A stretch of DNA of 64,000 nt, from the NCBI RefSeq assembly GCF_000143415.4, contig NW_003314267.1, forward strand, positions 3,027,955-3,091,954. Reading direction: 5' to 3'. This document shows positions 53,930 through 64,000 of this stretch, in pieces (position 1 is the first letter of the stretch; each line of letters opens with the position of its first letter). A program made the translations under genes and the position numbers. This DNA is from Selaginella moellendorffii. Taxonomy: Eukaryota; Streptophyta; Lycopodiopsida; Selaginellales; Selaginellaceae. The notes below the pieces were generated by a model. That model ran no database searches. It was given only the letters and a program-made list of their open reading frames with translations, and had not been told where the DNA came from.

Positions 53930-56900
53930 TCAGCTCATAACATCACCCTTCTTGTTGAACACTCTGTGGTTGTATGGTTGGTAGTCCCCTAAAGGCTTCA
54001 CTAAGGTTCTCCAGTTCTTGTTCTATGATCCAAGTATCATTGTACGAGGACTTTCCAGCCCACCGAATGTGGATACAGTCTTGTTTCGCAGCACTCAATT
54101 GTCCCGGTCCATGACCCTGTCTAGGCAGAGCAACACTCTGTCGCCAGTGGCCAGTGGCGGAGCTAGAATCTCGAGCTGAGGTGGGAGCGGACCCTTGTGA
54201 GCTTTAAGCTTAGATACATGCAGCACATTATGGAGACGGGACCCAAGCGGGAGGCACAACTTATAGACCACTTTGTTGATCTTTTCTTCAATTCTGTATG
54301 GACCAAAGAAGCGAAGGTGTAATTTCGATCGAGAGAGTGCCTTGCTCCCCAACGTGTGGCACTCAGGTCTGAACCTTACATACACCCAATCCCCAACCTC
54401 AAATTCTCTGAATGTCTGATAGTTATCCACAATCCTTGTCTGGGCTGCTTCTAAGCATTGGTGCACCATAAAAATGCACTGCCTGTATTGCTTTGAGGTG
54501 ATCATCAACTGCTGGGGAGGCTGAAGGTCAGATGTTGAAAGCCCTGGGACAACTTTGACATAAAGTGCCACATACGGAGCCATGCCTATGTGTTGTATTA
54601 TAAGGATACTCCACATGTGGAAGCCATCACAACCATGACGCTGGTTTATCCATGCAGAAAGCTTGCAGCAGTGTCTCCAAAGTCTGGTTGGTGTGCTCAG
54701 TTTGCCCATCAAACTCTGGATGAATAGCACTGCTGAAATTGAGTTTTCTTCCCAACGTTTTAAAAAGGCTTCTCCAAAAATTGCAACTTGGGGTCTTTGT
54801 TAGAGATGATGTCATGTGTAATGCTGTGGAAACATATAATCTGAGAGAAAAAAGCCTCGGCCACCTAGTCAGCTGAGAACATTGATGCCACTAGAATAAA
54901 TCTTGCCACCTTGGTAAAACGATGAACAACCACTAAGATTGCATCCTTGGTTTGGATTGAAGGGAGTCCCACAATGAAGTCCATGCTGATACTCACAAAT
55001 GGGTGTCCTTTTGGGTGTCACAAATGGGTGGCAATGGAGATAACAGGCCTGGAGGGGCACTTGTCTCTGCCTTGATGCGCTGGCAAAGAAGACACTCCAA
55101 AATCCAGGTCCCGCTGCATCCCTGTCCAGTGCCTCTGAATTGCTGTTGTTGTCCCAGCCACACCAGGATGGCCTGTAAGACCTCCGTCATGGCATTCCTT
55201 GAATACCTGTTTCCAAAAATCTCTCTTGCTGCTCACCATAAAAGGCCATCATCAAGGGTATACCTTGTATGAAGGAAGTTTGCCTGTGTTCTGAAGTTGT
55301 GAAGCACCATCTTCAAGGCCTCATCCTGCTCGTATTCTTCCCATATCTTCTGGACATAAACACCCTCCCATGCCAAGAGCAAAGGGAATGTCAATGATGT
55401 TGGCTTCTCAAACTTCCTGGATAGTGTGTCTGGAAGGATATTTGAGAGCCCAGGTTTAAACTCAATAGTAAAGTCCAGTGCTTGGAGTTATTCCACCCAA
55501 CGACATTGCATTTTGTTGAGTTGTGCCTGATCAAGAATAAACTTGATATTGAAATGGCCTATCCTGAGGATAAATCTGGATGAAGTCACGTAATGACTCC
55601 ATTTGCCCACAGCATGCATGACGGCGAGCATTTATTATTTGTACACAAGTTGGCATGCTTCAATCTCTATAAATCAACGGCTTTCTATCAGATGCTCACC
55701 TTGTTTTAGTATGGCTCCCCACTCCTGCATTGGATACATCTGTCTCAACTATAAAGTCCTGTTAAAAATCCAGTAGATATAATAGTGAGGTAGACTCAAC
55801 TTGCTTGAAAGAAAAATGAGTATTCAGAATCCCAAAAAGCATAAAATGTCAGTTAGTGGAGCAGCAATTGAATCATAATTTTCAACAAACTTATGCAAGT
55901 AGTTACATAATCCTAGGAATGAGTGAAGTTGATTTGTCATCGGGGTTGTGGCCAATAAAAAATGGCCTGTCGCTTTGCTAGATCAGCTCATGTTTGCCCC
56001 CCTACAATGATGAATCCCAGGTATGCAATTTCTAGGATTCTGAAAGAGCATTTTGTCAACTGACAACCAAGAAAAATTCATCAAGGACCTCTAGAGCTCT
56101 TTCCAAATGGAGGAGATGCTCCTCCCAAGAATTTCTATACACAAAGATATCATAAAAAAACACTATGACAAACCAGAAGAAAAAAGAACCAAAGATCATA
56201 TTCATCATTGCTTGAAAAGTTAGTGAGGCCAAAGGGCATCACTTTAAATTGACTTGAAAGCTCTCTTGTAATGATCCTCCTCTGCAACAGTGATTTGGTA
56301 GTACCCAGAATGGAGATCCAACTTAGAAAAGTAACGTGCACTTCCTAGTTCATTGAAAAGATCCTTGATCGTGAACTTGTTTAGTTGATGGTAGTCAATG
56401 CAAAGCCACCACAAACCATTCTTATTTAGGACAAGGAGAACTAGATCTAGCTTGCACTATCCTCAATTAGACTTTGCATTAACAGCTCCTGAACCATCTT
56501 GCCCACTCTTCCCTATTAAGCTGAACAAAGGCTCTTGTGGATGATGGTGCTCTTTGCTTCAAGGTGATAAGATGTCAAATCCGGCCTTTTGGATCACCGC
56601 TTTCTTCATTGTCTTCTTCTGATCCCATCCGCCATCTGTCCCTTGTAGTACTGTGATGTTCCATTTGCCCTCCAGCAAGCATAAAGCTGGGTGATACCCC
56701 ACCATTTCTGCTCCTTTTGCCATGAGACACAAGCACTGAGCTGCTGAAATTGTTGTAGTTGCGGACAAGGTTGTAATCTGATCCATGTATACGTGATTCC
56801 ATCTTGCACAAAAAACTTTTGCTGTGTTTGAAAGTTGATAGAGATATCCCCGAACTGCACAAGAAAATCCACGCCAAGGACCACATCGATGGCCCCCATC

Positions 56901-57130
56901 TCAAAAACATGGAAAGTCCTTGAAAAACTATAGCCTTTGATATCTATCATGCACCTCACGCTGGAATTACCTACCATCAAGGGAGACTCCAAGTCTTGTG
57001 ATTAGAGTTACAACTTTTGCAACACTCGTTTGTTGATAAAAGTGTGAGATGCCCTTGAGTCCACCACAAAGAATGCTGTCCTGTTTCCCACCTTTCCCTT
57101 GACTTTTAGGCAATAAGGTCCTGACTTGGG
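53930..57130 (-). mobile_element. Second minus-strand Ty3/Gypsy element, degenerate
   Basis: From 57130 downward on the minus strand: retropepsin remains (about 56600-57110; VVLGVDFLVQFGDISINF), reverse transcriptase and RNase H debris (55240-56560), integrase zinc and core regions (54830-55240), HPEFDGQTEHTNQTLE (54627-54815), and the GPY/F integrase end (FFGPYRIEEKINKVVYKL; HNVLHVSKLK, 54150-54330). A short tail resembling a chromodomain start follows (about 53960-54110). Many stops and shifts show it is dead. LTRs were not found with confidence. The stretch 53641-53929 to its left is unassigned. Confidence 0.8.
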
Positions 57131-57424
57131 AATGAATGTGTCAAGGGCGTTTTTGAGCTTCTTGGCTCTTGTTCTGTCAGATCAGACTCTGATAGGGACA
57201 CTTCTAGAATGTAGAATGTTCAATCAAGATCTAATTCATCATATTGTCAGGGATAAACTTCACCATCTCCTTCTTGTGCCATATTCAAAATACTATCCTT
57301 CCTTAAGGTCATTTTGACAATGTTGCTTCTCCACTATATAATTCTATTTGGTTGATGGCTGGAACTTTGTAATACTGGTAAAAGGTTTTGGGTCAAAATG
57401 GGGCTTTCTTTTATTTGTCAAGGT

Positions 57425-57660
57425 GTAAGTGATTAAATTTTCCATTCTACTTTAATAATTTAATTATATGTTTGACCATTTGGAAGTGTCTCATTGACAA
57501 CCTTTACAAGTCCTCATCCCAATTTAAGGATTTGTTAACCCCTTGATGTAACCTCAAAGCCACATCAACTTTACACTTGGTTTAAGTGCTTTATATGTCC
57601 AGTCCTACTTCAGACACCTAAAGGTGTTATCAACATATTAACCTTTTATGCTAAAATTAT
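57425..57660. repeat. Diverged repeat shared with 50600-50830
   Basis: See the partner entry. It opens the AT-rich non-coding block and may mark the boundary of an element that extends rightward. Confidence 0.55.
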
Positions 57661-58359
57661 ATCCATTTTCATTATCTCATTAGTAGTCTCAAACCATCTA
57701 TACCACAGTAAAATTGGGCTATCCATCCATGAGTGATCATTTTATTTATAACCACATTTTAGCATCTTGAAAATACTCTAAAATATGGGAACATTATCTT
57801 GTAATATCCTTTCTTAGATCCCTATCAAGTCCCTCTTCATCTAGGGTAGTGTTTGTTAATACCACCATTAGTTCAAAGTTGAATCCCTACGAAGTCCCAC
57901 TAATTTTTAAGACTGCCTCACCACATAGTTATACCCTTAGTTACTAAGTAAAAGACCACTTCTTTTCTTTCCCACAGTTAAAGATTTTGGGATGATATTT
58001 TGAAACACCATAACCCACTTTCCACCACTAAAGTGCCAAATCCATATAGCTAGAGCAAGGTTTCAATAAGCCATACATATTTAAGTAAATAGTGCCACCC
58101 ACACTTGGATTAGGAGTATTGACAATTCAATCTTTTGAAAGAGCTAAAGCCAATTCTTAAATACTTCATTAAATTATTCCATTTATCCATTTATATTCAC
58201 TTTAGTTTTAGACTCCCCAATGTTATATCATCACCCACCATATGGGTATAATCTTCTTTGGTCACACTAACCTTTTCTAACCACATTAATTCCTCTAGAG
58301 TCCTTTATCCTATAGTGACTTACCAAATCCCTTAGGGTTTGGGAGATGATTGTTTTGGG

Positions 58360-58625
58360 CTTTCACTCTCGGATTTGGACTCAAATTCAGACTCATACTC
58401 AAACTCGGACTTGGACTTGGACTTGAACTTAGACTCAGACTTGGACTTAGACTCAGACTCCATCTACGTCTCAGTTCTAGTCTCAATTCAGTCTCTTTGG
58501 TCTTGGTTTCAATTTCAATCTTGAGCTTGGACTTGGTCTTAGATTCAATCTTGAACTCAAACTAGAACTTGGTTTTGGTTTTGGTTTTGGTTTTGGTCTT
58601 GAACTCGGTTTTGGAGTCAACTTCC
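58360..58625. repeat. Hexanucleotide-periodic array (GACTYN type), first locus
   Basis: Repeats of gacttg, gactca and aactcg words in register produce open frames on the plus strand that alternate Asp/Asn with Ser or Leu. It is low-complexity DNA and not a gene. Confidence 0.8.
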
Positions 58626-60864
58626 ACCTTCCACATGTTATAACACTTGCTATATATCAATATTTTTTTATCCTTTTTTAAGGACTCATTTATTGATCAT
58701 TTCATGCTCATTCCTCAAGCACTTCTTTGGGAGTTTCACTCTCACTCTTGATTTTTTGAGTTAGAGCTTTTGGTTCAAATATGTTACATTGGTTAGACTT
58801 TTGTTTAGACCACTACTATATAACACACTTATGACTCCACTTTGGGATTTAGGGATTTATATATTACAAATCCACCATCTATAAACAAAGTTCGATGTCT
58901 TTATCAAATGATGACTTAATTTCTAAAATGATTTTATCATGGATTACCATTGCACTAAGCCACTATTTGCCAATGGTTTACCACCAAAGGTTCATCATGT
59001 CTTACATCTCTATTAAGAAGTATGGACCCTCCAACTTAGAGTCTCATTGAATAATTCGTATTGGTTTTTTCACTTTACTAGTTTAGATCTTGTTAAACCC
59101 ACTAGAGATACTTTTTCTATCTCAATTTTACTATTTACTTTAAAGTATTCTCAAAGGATCATCCTTAAGAACTTTAATATTGACTTCTTGTGTCAATTTT
59201 CTAAATGTCTTTGACATCTTTTATTACATATCCTTATTATGCAAACTTTATTTCCCCATCCTATGGAGTTCTTTACTTGAGGACACCATCATCTCTTTTT
59301 TATCTTGTACTAACTTAGTTACTAAGTTTCACTTACTTATAATTTATATTTAAAATTCTTAGGCCTTACTATTTGGCTATATTGCCACTCCATCTTTTAA
59401 AGTTTTCACCTTTTACCAAATTAGAGCATTTAGACATCCCTTGGAAATCTATTGTTTTTCCTATAATCTATTAAAATTTATCTTATGATAGTTTCTCAAT
59501 GAATTTATCATTTCGATTTAATCTAACAATTTTTAAAGCCTAGTTTTGACCACTAACCTTTTGCTCCTATCTTATAATTGTTGTATCAAAAAACATAAAA
59601 TTGCTACATTTGTCCTTAGAGTATACTTTTTGTTTCATAACAAAGGCTCTCTTTGTCAAGTTTAAAGAATGCTCACCCTTAGTAAGTTTTATCAGCATTT
59701 TTTGTTGTGGGCACTTCTATGGTCTCATCTTGTGACCCTTATATGAGTCCTTCTTTATAGACTACTTTTTTAGACTTACAATACCATTGTATTGTCATGG
59801 ATCATTTCACCTTAGTCTTTCCCATTTCATCACCATGACCAATCACACCATTACCAATAGTTCAAATCATTACTTTGAACTTAAAACGTGGTTCCTTATC
59901 TTAGCAAAGAGTTTGTTTTTAATTATCTATAAAATAACTTAATGATCCCATATAGACATTTCAATAGGTTTATCAATAAGTACTAGGTCTACTCGACCCT
60001 TATTATGACCTCACGAACATCCACCACACTTAGCCAAGAGTTTATAGCAACTAAGATTAAGTGTTCCTATTCTATTCATTATATCCTCAGTGCCACTTGC
60101 ACTAGAGTATTCAAGTTAGATCTACTAAGCTTCCACAACAAAGGCCTTAACTATGAATTATGACTCCGGAGCATCCCCCACTTAATAGAGTGCTCAAACC
60201 AACCTCTTTACTAAGAGTTCATGACCATTGATAAATGACATTATGCTCTAGTACCTTTCAAACACTAAGGGTTAGACTTTAACTTAATCTTTGCATATGC
60301 ATTTATGGATGGTATCACATAAGATGCTTGGTGTGATTCCCTATATCAATGTACTAAATTGTAAGCCATAAATTTTTCCTTTCCAATTTGTTAGCTTACC
60401 TCATTTATCCAACCACCATGGCTTTGGTCTTAATTAAGTTCCCTTGCCAAGGTTCCCGTTTATTATACAAACTCCTACTTGGTCTTATTTAATTTTAACA
60501 ACTCACTGCATGAGCAATAGAGTGTTAATCATTCATTTGCGGATTCCTAAATTCTCTTTTAATCCCCCTCCTCGAATTAAACTAGACTTAAGGTTTGGCT
60601 ACACTCCCCACAAACACAAGCAACCAAGCACACCAAACCTCTAAGTTTTTAACATCCCTTAGTACAACAAAACTTGATCATAGGACCTTCTAAATTCCAA
60701 GCCTTAAATGCAACACTTACTTCAAAGGAAACACCATGGCCTAACAGCCCGATATAGGTATTTTTACTCCCCCACTTCCATCTCAAAAGGAAGGCCTAAG
60801 CCCCTAGGAAGGGGCGAGGACAAATGAACTGCAAGGTACTCAAGTGGGGCATTATTATATATGA

Positions 60865-61464
60865 GCTAGTATCGTGAATATGATTGCGGGTATCAAAAGT
60901 TAGCTGTCGGCTAGTCCAAATAGTGCAGATTAATTAATGGCTATTTAAAATATAATATACCCTTAAGCAAGGTATATTCCTACCCCTAAATTTGAAATTG
61001 TGCATATTGGGCATTCATGCATATGTCCTTCCTCTTGTGTGGAGTATCCACGGAGGAAGGTATCTACCGTAGGAGTGTGGTACGAGTGGATGATTAGTTG
61101 CCTCACATGGAATAGCTAGTCTACACAATAAAAGGATTGGTAAATTTAGTGCAGAAATAGAGGTGTTGGTTCCCCTTGGCTCAGTAGGGGTTGTTAGTCA
61201 ATAGTCAATAAGGACATTAATTAACATCTCTGAAGGGGGGGGTGAAGGGGGGGGTGAGTGTAGCGCATGTGATCATGGGATGAAATTTGGATATATTATC
61301 ACCGTGAATCCTTAGAACCTTGGGGGATAAATAAGGATAAAATAGCCACTAAGGGCTTTTTCATCAAGCAATTGCCCCTTTTTCAGTTGGCTTAAGGGGA
61401 GAGAAATACATGGACTAGCTAACAGGTAACTTTCGATACCCACATTCACATTCGTGATAGCTAG
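60865..61464. mobile_element. 600-bp foldback (MITE-like) element
   Basis: The terminal segments 60870-60917 and 61412-61459 are inverted copies of 48 bp without indels (about 39 of 48 bases agree by eye). The inside is non-coding. A single further copy of the terminal segment lies at 63201-63247. A non-autonomous DNA element is likely; no target duplication is obvious. Confidence 0.6.
61235..61254 (+). repeat. Paired G8 runs
   Basis: Two runs of eight G separated by tgaa, inside the foldback element. Such a sequence can form a G-quadruplex; there is no evidence that it does so here. Confidence 0.8.
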
Positions 61465-61737
61465 GAGCACTGTAGTCAGTTTTCTTTCTGGGAGTGGGAG
61501 CTACTCTTGAGCACTTCCTTGGGTGGCCCTTTCGGCACCGCTCGAGTCCATGCTCACTCCCATCTAAGGCCTCTAAGCCCTAATCTCAACCTCAAGTCAG
61601 TTTGGAAGCACCTCTAAAGAGTTCTTTCAAGACTGGTTCCTAGACCTCACTATCCCTATTATATTTTTGGAACCCCCTGCAGTCCCCCCGCCCCCAGGAG
61701 ACACATGCTTTAGGCTTTTACCCCACGACCTGTATTA

Positions 61738-61998
61738 GTATTTGGACTCGATTTTGGACTCAATTTCAGACTCGATTTTGAACCTAACCTCAGACCCAAC
61801 CTCAGACTCTATTTTGGACTCGATCGCAGACTCGGTCTTGGACCCGATCTTGGATTTCGAACTCAGTCTCAAACTCGGTTTCACACTCGGTCTCGGAATT
61901 GGTCTTGAACTCGGTTTCGGAGTCAGTCTCAGACTCGATCTTGGATTTGGTTTTAGAGTCAGTCTCGGACTCGATCCCGGTCTCGGTCTCATCTGATG
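61738..61998. repeat. Hexanucleotide-periodic array (GACTCN type), second locus
   Basis: Same word type as at 58360-58625 (gactcg, gactca, aactcg), longer and more regular. Both strands stay open (plus: alternating Ser/Asp/Leu; minus: alternating Glu/Ser/Lys), which explains the apparent overlapping frames here. Confidence 0.85.
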
Positions 61999-63200
61999 AA
62001 CTCTTTATCATTTCGGTCGTGCTTTTGGGGATCCTTTAGCTTATGACACCTTGGGGAGTTGGTTTCTTATATAAACTTATACCCATGTTAATTAACTTCT
62101 CTTTTATGTGTATGCTATAGGTTATAAATTAGGAACTTAGTTCCTCCAAATTTTTAAATCCTCTCACTTGATAAACTAAATAATCAATTTATGATCATGT
62201 ATGGACTCCTCCATACTTGGCTCCATGGGCCACCCCTTTTGAAGTCAACACTTTCAACTAAAGTCTTTGTTTTTCTAACTTGTTAATCCCATTTAGCAAG
62301 TCACTCAACCAACGTAATAAAGTTTTATGCATAAGTGTATAAGTCCTTAACTACTAACTTCTATTCAAAACCATCCCTTTGAATATAGGAGAATTACTCC
62401 CTTGGCTTTGATAGCCTTGCCTCATAGTAAGTGTCAAGATCTGTGCTATTATAATTTTACACATTTTTATGAATCATTTACATTTGTTTTTCTAGTTACC
62501 AACTTACCCAAAATCATCTTTGGAACATTAAAAAAGCTCCATCCTTTATTTTATTAAAATGTCTTCTTTTAAATGTTTTTTGACTGCCATTTGGTTTAAT
62601 ATGGACAGTTCCATATTTTAGACTCTTAGCAAAACCCCATTTGATTCCCTACTCTTAATTTGTATAACCACCCTTAACTATGACCCTAAATTTTTATTAT
62701 TCAGTTTTATCTTTTTAGTATTTACTTTTTGTACCATATGTAGTATATATGGTTTTCACCCTTTATTCTATGGTGATTTACCATAGGATAAACATGGAGG
62801 GGAATCCTAACCATTGGCCATGTGTCCAAGAGCAGTAGAGCAAAACTTGAGTTTTAGGGCTTTGGGCTATTAATTGAAGGGACGGAGCTAAACTCCCTAA
62901 GGAGCAAAGGAATCGAAGTATGGAGCAACTTTTGAACATTCAACCTAAAAAGTGAAAGGATAGAAGCATGGAGTGATATAAAAATAGTTTTAGAGCATTT
63001 AACTTCCCAATGCCAAAATTAGCATGTAGAATGAAGCCAAAGGAAGTTTGATATACTAATGGCCTAACACAAGGATATGAGTACTCCACTAACTAGCACG
63101 GTATGGAATTTAGGTTTAGACCTAAGATAAATGTAAAACAAAAACAAACACACAAACAAGAGCTATATTATGCCTCAAGTTAGTTGGTTATTTTCGACTT

Positions 63201-63247
63201 TATCGTGAATGTGACTTCAGGTATCGAAAGTTATCTGTCAGCTAGTC
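63201..63247 (+). repeat. Solo copy of the foldback terminal segment
   Basis: tatcgtgaatgtgac...gtatcgaaag...ctagtcc matches the 48-bp ends at 60870-60917 and (inverted) 61412-61459. A second end was not found before the window border. Confidence 0.7.
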
Positions 63248-63572
63248 CTTTTAGATATTCTTTCCTTACTGCTACGATGGCAAGACATTGGTATTGCTGG
63301 TTCCCTTTATCAACCTCTCTTGTTCAAGTGTTAGTTTATTAGGCTTAGCACCTGTACTTAGCTAGATGGCCATAAGGTAGAAACTCCTATGTGTTTTTAG
63401 CTGAGCATACTTGGCCTAGCTTTTAGTTCTCTTTTGCTCTATCTTACACTAGCTTTACAAGAACCTCATATATTGAGATTAGTCCCTCAATATCACTAGA
63501 TGATAGTTTACTGTGTCTGCCAAACACCCTTGCTATCATGCCCTTTGTGTTAATCTCATTTCGGTCCCAAAT

Positions 63573-63648
63573 ACTATTTATGGAAAGTGTCTAGATTTGC
63601 TCATTTGGCATATCTACGGAATGTAAAAATTGTCCTGAACACAATGGT
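63573..63648. repeat. 76-bp module (partner 52435-52510)
   Basis: It matches the module inside the outer Gypsy copy in the same orientation and at the same length. The flanks differ completely. Confidence 0.75.
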
Positions 63649-64000
63649 GTTCATCCCATGTCCAAATTTGCAATCTAAGTACATTTTGTATTTAGTAAGT
63701 TTCGAGCTTGTCCAACAATAACTAAATAAATCTCTAATGAGATCCCAATATAATAATTAATCATTTTCAATGATTGCTAGATGTAAATACCAACTTCATG
63801 TGAGACACAAATCCCTAAGCTCCAAAGTGGAGCCAAAAGGGTGCCACATGGTAGTGGCTGAAGCGAAAGCCAAACGAGCATAACACGTTTAGACTAAAAG
63901 TTCCGACTTGAAAGGTCGAGAGTGAGAGTGGACTCCTTATGACATGCTCGAGGAACAAGCATGAAGCAAACAATACGACGTCTCTAGGAAGAGACATAAA

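Larger units (their letters stand above)
57131..64000. other. AT-rich non-coding region with repeats
   Basis: Nearly 7 kb without any recognisable gene. Only short open stretches occur, and those longer than 60 codons are either low-complexity or without resemblance. Two hexamer arrays, one foldback element, paired G runs (61235-61254) and several dispersed modules are listed separately. It most likely consists of old, overlapping transposons without coding capacity. Confidence 0.55.

Noticed and set aside
61735-62011. Overlapping open frames on both strands
   Set aside because: They are produced by the hexamer-periodic repeat, which lacks stops in several frames.

Overview
The window looks like nuclear DNA of a land plant with a very compact genome. 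The best guess is a lycophyte close to Selaginella moellendorffii. This is an inference from very short introns (about 50-75 nt), 30-220 bp between neighbouring genes, plant-only families (MIZ1/DUF617, GH17 plus X8 glucanase, HDA9-type deacetylase, lectin receptor kinases), and gene-dense DNA next to thick transposon nests. No search was run.

Layout. 1-13954 is repeat-rich: a degenerate minus-strand Ty3/Gypsy element, and a Ty1/Copia element split in two by about 4.3 kb of foreign DNA. That foreign block holds a decayed class-3 lipase, a segmental duplicate of bases 1-849, and a segment bounded by inverted repeats that carries pieces of three different lipase families. 14109-22207 is a tandem duplication. 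Unit 1 has BCD1, two four-TM membrane proteins, a GH17 glucanase and a broken Ole e 1-like gene. Unit 2 has broken BCD1, an intact four-TM gene, a broken and partly inverted four-TM gene, an X8 remnant and an intact Ole e 1-like gene. 22269-39290 is a run of mostly intact single-copy genes: S1/P1 nuclease, SIEL/INTS4-like HEAT protein, ABCG half transporter, HDA9-type histone deacetylase, NADPH-thioredoxin reductase, nepenthesin-like aspartic protease, MTH1-type Nudix hydrolase and a MIZ1-like protein. I worked out their exon structures by hand and all keep frame.

39291-57130 is a lectin receptor-kinase pseudogene torn apart by nested retrotransposons. A minus-strand Gypsy element sits inside it. 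Inside that is a nearly full-length chromodomain Gypsy element (44896-50487) with both LTRs, a 5-bp target duplication and a self-complementary primer site. Another minus-strand Gypsy element follows. 57131-64000 is AT-rich and non-coding, with low-complexity hexamer arrays, a foldback element and short dispersed repeats.

Functional themes are housekeeping: snoRNP assembly (BCD1), chromatin (HDA9), redox (NTR), nucleotide sanitation (Nudix), RNA processing (INTS4-like), and cell wall or secretion (GH17, Ole e 1-like, nuclease, protease, ABCG). The genes do not form a pathway. Their main link is shared promoters: the nuclease/SIEL and HDA9/NTR pairs are divergent over 220 and 92 bp. The most notable items are the self-priming signature in the chromovirus, the lipase mosaic, and the complementary gene loss between the two tandem units.
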